DNA of 12,659 nucleotides from Desulfamplus sp. (GTDB lineage: Bacteria; Desulfobacterota; Desulfobacteria; Desulfobacterales; Desulfobacteraceae), in NCBI GenBank assembly GCA_015233755.1, contig JADFXA010000041.1, positions 1-12,659 of the forward strand. Reading direction: 5' to 3'. A program made the translations under genes and the position numbers. Position 1 is the stretch's first letter; each line of letters begins with the position of its first letter. Of the stretch, positions 7,104-12,659 are shown piece by piece. Below the pieces are notes generated by a model that did no database searches, was not told the DNA's origin, and worked only from the letters and a program-made list of their open reading frames with translations.

Positions 7104-10100
7104 ATGGATGATGACGCAAATCTTCAGGAAATAGATAATATAAAAAATAGTGGGCAGAAACAAAAACGCTCTAATAATATTGGGCAAGATACTATTAATA
7201 TCCCACAATCTCCTCTGCCTACCCACTATGTTGCTATAGGAGCTTCAGCAGGTGGTCTTGAAGCACTTGAGAAATTCTTTATGAATATGCCTGCACAATC
7301 AACACTTGGGTTTATTGTGATTCAACATCTATCACCTGATTACAAGAGCCTGATGGTGGAAATCCTCTCTAAACGAACTCCAATGGAGGTGTTTCGTGCC
7401 GAAGATGGTTTAACCGTTAATGCTGGCTGTATCTACTTAATCCCACCTAAAAAAAATCTCACTATCTTTCACGGAAAGTTGATATTAAGCGAACAAGATC
7501 ACTCACGCGGGCTTAATTTGCCAATTGATATTTTTTTCAGATCACTTGCAGAAGATCAGGCTGAAAAAGCTGTTGGAATTATTCTGTCAGGCACAGGAAG
7601 CGATGGAATGCGTGGTGTTAGAGCAATAAAAGAGTGTGGCGGCATGGTCATGGTGCAAAGCGAAGAGACTGCAAAGTTTGATGGAATGCCAAGAGCTGCT
7701 ATCTCAACGGGGTTGAGTGATTTTGTTCTTCCACCAGAAGAGATGCCGATACAGCTTCTTGCATTTATCAAACACCCTTATATGGCTGACATAACAAGAA
7801 GTGATAAGTTAATCAGCGAAGATAATGGAATTACCAAAATTTTTGCCTTGATACGTGAAAAGTGTAAAATTGACTTTACTTATTATAAGCCGGCAACTGT
7901 GATGCGCAGGGTTGAGCGACGAATGATGGTCAACCAGATGGAGAATTTAAGCGATTATGTCAAATATTTAACAACCCACTCTGGTGAAGTTGATACACTA
8001 TACCGCGAGCTATTAATTGGTGTAACTAACTTTTTCAGAGACCCTCATATTTTTGAAGCACTCGGCAATAGTTGGCTGCCACATCTTCTTGAAGAGCATA
8101 AAAACCGTGAATTTCGTGTCTGGGTAGCCGGCGGCTCAACTGGTGAGGAGGCGTACAGCCTTGCTATTTTAATTAAAGAGTGCATGGAGACACTTAAAGT
8201 ATCTCACGACATTAAAATTTTTGTTACAGATATTGACCGTAATGCTATTTTATTTGCTCAAGCTGGAACTTACCACGAGAGCATCGCAGCAGATATTCAC
8301 CCCAAATATCTATCAAAATATTTTTTCAAAAAAGATGACACCTTTCAAATATCTCGAAGCATCAGAGAGATGGTTGTATTTGCACAGCATAACCTTATAA
8401 AAGACCCTCCGTTTACAAAGATTGATCTTATTAGCTGCCGCAATCTTCTTATCTATTTTCAGCCGATACTTCAAAAAAAGGTTTTAGAATTTTTTAGCTT
8501 CTCTTTAAATCCAAATGGAATTCTACTTCTTGGAAGCAGTGAAACAACAGGAGAGATGTCCGACTACTTTACCCCGCTTGACAGCAGGTTTAGAATTTAT
8601 CAATCAAGACGACCATTTAGTAAAGTTGCCCATACACTTACAACGGATAATCCCCTGACAAGAACATACAGACACAGGCAAAGCACATACATATCACCTT
8701 ATGGTGCTTTGCCTTCTGCTACAAGGCTTCTTGAAACAGAACGAATTATGGAGAGTTTTTTAGCTTTGCTCTCTAAAGAGTATGTTCCACTTGCCTTGAT
8801 TGTTAATGAACAGATGGAGGTTGTGCATGTTCTTGGAAAAACTGATGGGTTGTTCAAAGTGCCTCAAGGGGCTGTTTTAAATGACATCTCAAAAATGGCG
8901 GCAGAAGAGCTTGCGGTTCCCATTTTTACAGGAATTCAAAAGGTTTTTAGGACTGGAAAAGAGCTTCGTTACAGCAATATTGTAGTTGGAAATCTGGGGC
9001 GTGTGGGCGGAGAACTCTCTCTTTCTGATAAAGGAGATGGAGAACTACCAATTGTACAATCCTCTCGACAGACGGTTACACTCATCATAAAGCCCATGTT
9101 TGCAAAAAATATCTCTGAATCTCTTGTTGTTGTGTTTGTTGAAAAGATGAAAACAGAGGTAATTTCTGAAAAACAAGGAGAGAGTTTATCTTATGATCTT
9201 AGTGAGCAAACCCTACAGCACATAAATGATCTTAAGCAGGAGCTGCAGTTTACCCGTGAAAGCCTCCAAGCAACAGTTGAGGAACTTGAGACCTCAAATG
9301 AAGAGTTACAAGCTACAAACGAAGAGCTTCTTGCAAGCAATGAGGAGCTTCAATCTACAAATCAAGAGCTGCAATCTACAAACGAAGAGCTGCATACTGT
9401 AAATGTTGAGTATCAAAACAAGATTATAGAGCTTACCCAACTTAATAATGACGTGAACAATCTACTTTCAAGCAGCCACATAGGAGAACTTATCCTTGAT
9501 GAAAACTTTGAAATAAGACGTTTTTCGTCTCATATTACAAGAATATTTAGAATTTTAGACTCTGATATTGGAAGACCTCTATCCCATCTAAACCACAATT
9601 TAAAAGATGAAGAGCCAATGGTGCTTGTTGAGAGAGTTATAAAAAACAACATAAAGATTGAAAAAGAGGTTTTAACAAGAGATGGCAACCACTATTTAAT
9701 GAGAATAATTCCATATCAGACAGGACCTAACCATTACGCTGGTGCTATTTTAAGTTTTGTTGATATAAACCCTGTCAAAAAAGCCAAATCTGCTCTAAAA
9801 GAGAGGGAAGAGATGTATCGCACCTTGTTTGAAACAATGACACCCGGTGTTGTTTATCAAGATAGTTATGGGAAAATAATATCAGCTAATCCTTCTGCTG
9901 AAAAACTCTTAGGTTTAACTTTTGATCAACTGAGTGAAAGAACATCAATGGATCCAAGATGGCAGACAATTAGAGAAGATGGGACTCCTGTTTCAGGAGA
10001 AGAACACCCATCTATGATTGCTTTAGCAACTGGCAAGAGGGTAAATAATGTGATATTAGGTGTTTATAACCCTCTTGAGGATACGACAAAATGGCTTAAT

Positions 10101-10223
10101 GTATCGGCAATTCCTCTTTATAGAGAAGAGGAAGATAGACCTTATCAAGTTTATGCTACGTTTGATGATATTTCAGAGCTTGTTGAGATCAAGAAAAAGA
10201 TGAAGCAGATTAAAAACTTTTAA
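7104..10223 (+). CDS. CheB-CheR fusion with coiled coil and two PAS domains, no kinase domain
   Basis: Residues about 41-228 are a CheB methylesterase domain without the usual N-terminal receiver; its triad is visible as Ser48 (GASAGG), His75 (QHLSP) and Asp167 (GTGSDGM). Residues about 246-503 are a CheR methyltransferase with an Arg-rich N-terminal helix (MRRVERR), FFRDPHIF, a SAM-binding AGGSTGEEAYS (342-352, where many CheRs have AGCSTGEE) and CRNLLIYF. A linker follows, then a coiled coil (about 697-785) whose core is six seven-residue repeats (726-767), a PAS_10-like domain (about 785-895) and a second PAS (902-1033). Such cytoplasmic fusions are known in many bacteria, often with a histidine kinase appended; here the protein ends after PAS. 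CheR/CheB methylate and demethylate glutamates of receptor-like proteins, but no receptor is present. GAGG lies 7 nt before the ATG. The next gene is a hybrid kinase 53 bp on. Confidence 0.92.
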   Translation: MDDDANLQEIDNIKNSGQKQKRSNNIGQDTINIPQSPLPTHYVAIGASAGGLEALEKFFMNMPAQSTLGFIVIQHLSPDYKSLMVEILSKRTPMEVFRAEDGLTVNAGCIYLIPPKKNLTIFHGKLILSEQDHSRGLNLPIDIFFRSLAEDQAEKAVGIILSGTGSDGMRGVRAIKECGGMVMVQSEETAKFDGMPRAAISTGLSDFVLPPEEMPIQLLAFIKHPYMADITRSDKLISEDNGITKIFALIREKCKIDFTYYKPATVMRRVERRMMVNQMENLSDYVKYLTTHSGEVDTLYRELLIGVTNFFRDPHIFEALGNSWLPHLLEEHKNREFRVWVAGGSTGEEAYSLAILIKECMETLKVSHDIKIFVTDIDRNAILFAQAGTYHESIAADIHPKYLSKYFFKKDDTFQISRSIREMVVFAQHNLIKDPPFTKIDLISCRNLLIYFQPILQKKVLEFFSFSLNPNGILLLGSSETTGEMSDYFTPLDSRFRIYQSRRPFSKVAHTLTTDNPLTRTYRHRQSTYISPYGALPSATRLLETERIMESFLALLSKEYVPLALIVNEQMEVVHVLGKTDGLFKVPQGAVLNDISKMAAEELAVPIFTGIQKVFRTGKELRYSNIVVGNLGRVGGELSLSDKGDGELPIVQSSRQTVTLIIKPMFAKNISESLVVVFVEKMKTEVISEKQGESLSYDLSEQTLQHINDLKQELQFTRESLQATVEELETSNEELQATNEELLASNEELQSTNQELQSTNEELHTVNVEYQNKIIELTQLNNDVNNLLSSSHIGELILDENFEIRRFSSHITRIFRILDSDIGRPLSHLNHNLKDEEPMVLVERVIKNNIKIEKEVLTRDGNHYLMRIIPYQTGPNHYAGAILSFVDINPVKKAKSALKEREEMYRTLFETMTPGVVYQDSYGKIISANPSAEKLLGLTFDQLSERTSMDPRWQTIREDGTPVSGEEHPSMIALATGKRVNNVILGVYNPLEDTTKWLNVSAIPLYREEEDRPYQVYATFDDISELVEIKKKMKQIKNF
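9279..9404 (+). repeat. six tandem 21-bp units encoding coiled-coil heptads
   Basis: Within the CheB/CheR gene, six diverged 21-bp units encode seven-residue repeats of the type EELQSTN (EELETSN, EELQATN, EELLASN, EELQSTN, QELQSTN, EELHTVN; residues 726-767). The DNA copies differ mainly at wobble positions, so conservation acts on the protein. This repeat is typical of the signalling helix between CheR and PAS in this fusion family. Its regular length suggests a rigid coupling rod; strand slippage could in principle change the unit number. Confidence 0.85.
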
Positions 10224-10276
10224 CCTAACAGCTCCAAATTATAAATTAACTGATGTGAAAGGAATAAGAAACGGCC

Positions 10277-12151
10277 ATGATAAACAAAAATGATTTTCAA
10301 AATATAATTTCCATATCAAATAAGAAAGCTCTTGAGTGGAACATGGCTCAAAAAAGAATTGAAGATATTTTTGCAAAGCTCTCAAGCGGTTATGAATGTT
10401 CACCAGATCATATTAAAAATGAGCTTGAAAGTGAGCTTCGTATAATGTGGTCTGATCTTGAGACATATAAAATAGAGCTTGAGATGCAAAATGATGAACT
10501 TATGCGGGCTTTCAAAGATGCAGAAAGTGTCAGAAAAGATTATGTTGAGCTGTTTAACTCTTCTCCAGTTGGCTACATTATTTTGAACAGCAGCGCTATC
10601 ATACTTAATGCAAACCAAACATTTGCAGATATGGTAAGAAGAGAGCTTACCGAAATTTATCAAAAGCCTTTTCAAAATTTCATTGCAGAGAAAGATGTAT
10701 CTGATTTTTTATCAAGATTTAAATCATATTTCAGAAATCCGCTAAAAAAGTTTTTTGAGCTTAATCTAAATGATAGCAGACACAATTCAATAATTGTGAG
10801 GCTTGAAGGAATAAGAAAACATCTTTCAGGGTTTGCAAAGAAAGAGCAAGAAGAATATAGCAACATAGATAATAAGGAAATAGATAATAAACTCGAAGAG
10901 AGTAAAGAGGAAGTTCTACTTATCAGCGTAAGCGATATAACACTTATTAAACAGGCAGAAGAAGAAAAAGAGACTCTTAAAAATTTACTTCTTCATGCAC
11001 GTAAAATGGAAGCAATTGGAACACTTGCTGCTGGAATTGCCCATGATTTCAATAATATACTCTTTCCTATACTTGGTTTTGGAGAGATGCTCAAAGATGA
11101 AATTTCGCAGATTCAAACTATTGGTGATCTCAAAAAACGAGATGATATGGTAGATATGCTTGACAGCATTATTACTAATACCATCAGGGCAAAAACTTTA
11201 GTAACACAAATTCTTGCATTTAGTAAAGATACATCAACTGCATTAGGACCTCTCCACCTTAATATGATTTTAATGCAGGTTATAGTCTCTTTACGCTCTC
11301 TTCTTCCAGCTAATATAAAACTTGTCGATAATATTGATAATGCATGCAATATGATAATGGCAGATGCTGAGAAGATACAGATAATTATTATGAATCTTAT
11401 CACAAATGCTATTGAATCAATGGATGTAGTTGGAGGAACACTTAGCATTACGCTGAAAGAAGACTATTTTAAAGAGAGTTGTCTATATACAGGGGCATCT
11501 GTAAATGGCAGATATGTATGTCTGAGCATAAAAGATACTGGACATGGCATTGAAACAGAGCATTTATCAAGGATATTTGATCCATATTTTTCAACAAGAT
11601 CAAAATTTAAAAGTGGTGGACTCGGACTCTCTCTTGTGCATGGTATTGTCAGCAGCCATAAGGGAGTTATAACTGTAAAAAGTGAGCCAAATAAAGGCAG
11701 TGAGTTTAGAATCTTTTTCCCATGTTATCTATCTTCCGCAGAAGAAGAGCAGTGCTTAACAAAAAGAGAGCTTCCTGTAGGAAATGAAACGATATTAGTA
11801 ATAGATGATCAAATAGCGATTACAAAACTTCTCTCAACTATGCTGCAACGGCTTGGCTACAAAGTACTTACATACAATGATCCAAAAGCTGCTCTTGATT
11901 TCATTAAGCAGAATCAAAAATCTTTTGATCTCATTTTAACAGATATGACCATGCCAGAGATGACAGGTGATGAGGTAGCTCGTAAAGCCATGAGTATAGA
12001 GCCTAAAATACCTATACTTATATTAACAGGATATAGTGAAAAGTTATCTTCTGAAGAGGCATCAAAGATGGGCGTAAAAGGTTACTTGATGAAACCAATA
12101 TCGCTTGCTGATCTTGCGATTGCTGTACGTGGGGCTTTAGATGGTTTTTAA
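10277..12151 (+). CDS. cytoplasmic hybrid histidine kinase: PAS-HisKA-HATPase-REC
   Basis: The 624-residue protein has no membrane segment. Residues 1-88 are charged and helical, with an LETYKIELEMQNDELMRA motif commonly found before PAS in such kinases. PAS starts near YVELFNSSPVGY (89) and runs to about 180. A polar insert (about 190-212) contains a repeated IDNK. HisKA has AAGIAHDFNN with the phospho-accepting His256. HATPase has N box NLITNAIES (about 375), DTGHGIE (about 420) and GGLGLSLVHG (about 447). A C-terminal receiver (503-624) has the acidic pair in VIDDQ, phospho-acceptor Asp556 (ILTDMTMP), Thr in ILTGYS and Lys in YLMKP. All key residues are present. The phosphoryl group can move from His256 to Asp556; no Hpt or output domain is present. 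AAAGGA lies 13 nt before the ATG. It is the last gene of the cluster, and probably works with the CheB-CheR-PAS protein just upstream (inference). Confidence 0.92.
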   Translation: MINKNDFQNIISISNKKALEWNMAQKRIEDIFAKLSSGYECSPDHIKNELESELRIMWSDLETYKIELEMQNDELMRAFKDAESVRKDYVELFNSSPVGYIILNSSAIILNANQTFADMVRRELTEIYQKPFQNFIAEKDVSDFLSRFKSYFRNPLKKFFELNLNDSRHNSIIVRLEGIRKHLSGFAKKEQEEYSNIDNKEIDNKLEESKEEVLLISVSDITLIKQAEEEKETLKNLLLHARKMEAIGTLAAGIAHDFNNILFPILGFGEMLKDEISQIQTIGDLKKRDDMVDMLDSIITNTIRAKTLVTQILAFSKDTSTALGPLHLNMILMQVIVSLRSLLPANIKLVDNIDNACNMIMADAEKIQIIIMNLITNAIESMDVVGGTLSITLKEDYFKESCLYTGASVNGRYVCLSIKDTGHGIETEHLSRIFDPYFSTRSKFKSGGLGLSLVHGIVSSHKGVITVKSEPNKGSEFRIFFPCYLSSAEEEQCLTKRELPVGNETILVIDDQIAITKLLSTMLQRLGYKVLTYNDPKAALDFIKQNQKSFDLILTDMTMPEMTGDEVARKAMSIEPKIPILILTGYSEKLSSEEASKMGVKGYLMKPISLADLAIAVRGALDGF

Positions 12152-12222
12152 GCTTATCTTCCTAAACTAAAGCTGAAGGAGTTTAACCAATTCTATTTTT
12201 TAAAATATTTTCTCACAATTTT
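12152..12222. other. AT-rich 3' spacer without recognised genes
   Basis: These bases between the hybrid kinase stop and the terminator hairpin are AT-rich and show no coding potential, RNA gene or clear repeat. Confidence 0.5.
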
Positions 12223-12259
12223 TATAGCCGAGCGATGAACCGCACGGCTATATTTATTT
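12223..12259 (+). terminator. probable Rho-independent terminator of the + strand operon
   Basis: TATAGCCG-A-GCG (12223-12234) pairs with CGC-A-CGGCTATA (12241-12252) around an ATGAAC loop. The stem has 11 pairs and one A-A mismatch, and is followed by TTTATTT. It lies 71 bp after the hybrid kinase and just before the stop of the convergent gene. On the opposite strand the sequence after the stem is A-rich, so termination there is less supported. Confidence 0.6.
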
Positions 12260-12269
12260 CAGGGCATTA

Positions 12270-12659
12270 CTATTTGCCAAACGAACATTTTGGGAATGTG
12301 CAGCTTTTACATCCAAGACAAAGCCCTCCATGTCCAGTAGCAGCAATCTCTTTTCTTGTAATTTTGCTGCCGGCAAGAACTCTTGGATATATCAGGTCAA
12401 ACATTGTTACAGGTGCAAAAAGAGCGCAAGCTGGAATCCCAAGAATAGGGATATTGTTAATGTATGCTATCATAAACATTGAGCCGGGTAACACAGGTGT
12501 GCCATAAACCATATCTTTTGCTCCTGCACGCTGCAAAGCAAAACGAGTTCGATCGTCAGGATCAACTGACATTCCACCCGTGGTAAGCAAGATATTTGCC
12601 CCTCTTTCCAATAAGTTAAGAGCAGCTTCGGCTATCATAGCCTCATCATCAGGAAGAAT
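12270..12659 (-). CDS. C-terminal part of MoCF-domain molybdopterin-binding protein (5' end outside window)
   Basis: The frame is open from the right window edge to the stop at 12270. The Met codon at 12638 is internal, because ILPDDEA precedes it in frame. The 129 visible residues contain the MoCF signature LLTTGGMSVDPDDRT (as in MoaB, MogA, MoeA and CinA, where it contributes to molybdopterin or nucleotide binding), PGSMFMIAY, and a GIPAC segment where many members have GLPG. The protein ends with a GHGGLCLGCKSCTFPKCSFGK-type tail whose four cysteines are spaced CX2CX2CX4C. This tail is known from a family of about 340-residue proteins in anaerobes annotated as molybdopterin-binding, sometimes 'trehalose-binding'. 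A role in molybdenum/tungsten cofactor handling is likely but unproven; the cysteines could bind metal or an Fe-S centre. The gene converges on the + strand operon. Confidence 0.85.
   Translation of the reverse strand: MLPDDEAMIAEAALNLLERGANILLTTGGMSVDPDDRTRFALQRAGAKDMVYGTPVLPGSMFMIAYINNIPILGIPACALFAPVTMFDLIYPRVLAGSKITRKEIAATGHGGLCLGCKSCTFPKCSFGK

Noticed and set aside
9279..9404. CRISPR-like or minisatellite interpretation of the 21-bp repeats
   Set aside because: The units have no spacers, are diverged at wobble positions, and encode a coiled coil typical of this protein family.
10865..10890. Two copies of ATAGATAATAA 15 bp apart in the hybrid kinase gene
   Set aside because: Short AT-rich repeat within a polar linker, encoding a repeated IDNK; most likely low-complexity drift.
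11113..11448. A 111-codon - strand ORF with hydrophobic stretches inside the hybrid kinase
   Set aside because: It is antisense to the conserved HisKA/HATPase coding sequence; hydrophobicity arises from the complementary codons.
12235..12507. A 90-codon + strand ORF at the right end
   Set aside because: It starts inside the terminator hairpin and is antisense to the molybdopterin-binding gene, whose motifs are clear.

Overview
The window is low-GC bacterial DNA with mostly ATG starts and purine-rich ribosome binding sites. Its gene content (large PAS/Cache sensor kinases, a CheB-CheR-PAS fusion, a CoA-transferase fused to a GNAT domain, a COG2509-type FAD protein, and a molybdopterin-binding protein with a cysteine-rich tail) suggests a Desulfobacterota (deltaproteobacterial) sulfate reducer, plausibly a low-GC Desulfobacteraceae-like lineage. 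This placement is inference from gene families only.

Left part (1-2022): a rearranged region. The first 355 bases on the + strand encode the C-terminal end of a COG2509-type FAD-dependent oxidoreductase. A + strand membrane-protein gene follows. Its reading frame changes abruptly at about 877-886 into the reverse complement of the N-terminal three quarters of a COG2509 protein, which is read from 2022 down on the - strand. Two complementary pieces of one family thus lie in opposite orientation around a fused membrane gene. This is the signature of an inversion, of an inverted partial duplication, or of an amplification/assembly chimera.

Middle (2023-12151): after a 144-bp divergent intergenic region comes a co-directional + strand cluster. 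It runs coaE (dephospho-CoA kinase), a Cache-HAMP-PAS HisKA_3 sensor kinase whose start overlaps the coaE end by 20 bp, an acetyl-CoA hydrolase/transferase-GNAT fusion, a CheB-CheR-coiled coil-PAS-PAS protein without a kinase domain, and a PAS-HisKA-HATPase-REC hybrid kinase. Gaps are 22, 48 and 53 bp, so one operon is likely. A perfect 12-bp inverted repeat separates the CoA-transferase from the CheB/CheR gene and may divide the operon into two expression modules. The theme is CoA/acyl-CoA metabolism next to signalling. No dedicated DNA-binding response regulator, chemoreceptor, CheA or CheW is visible.

Right end (12152-12659): a hairpin followed by a short T-rich stretch probably terminates the operon. 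A convergent - strand gene, cut by the window edge, encodes the C-terminal part of a MoCF-domain molybdopterin-binding protein. No tRNA, rRNA, CRISPR array, insertion sequence or phage gene was recognised.
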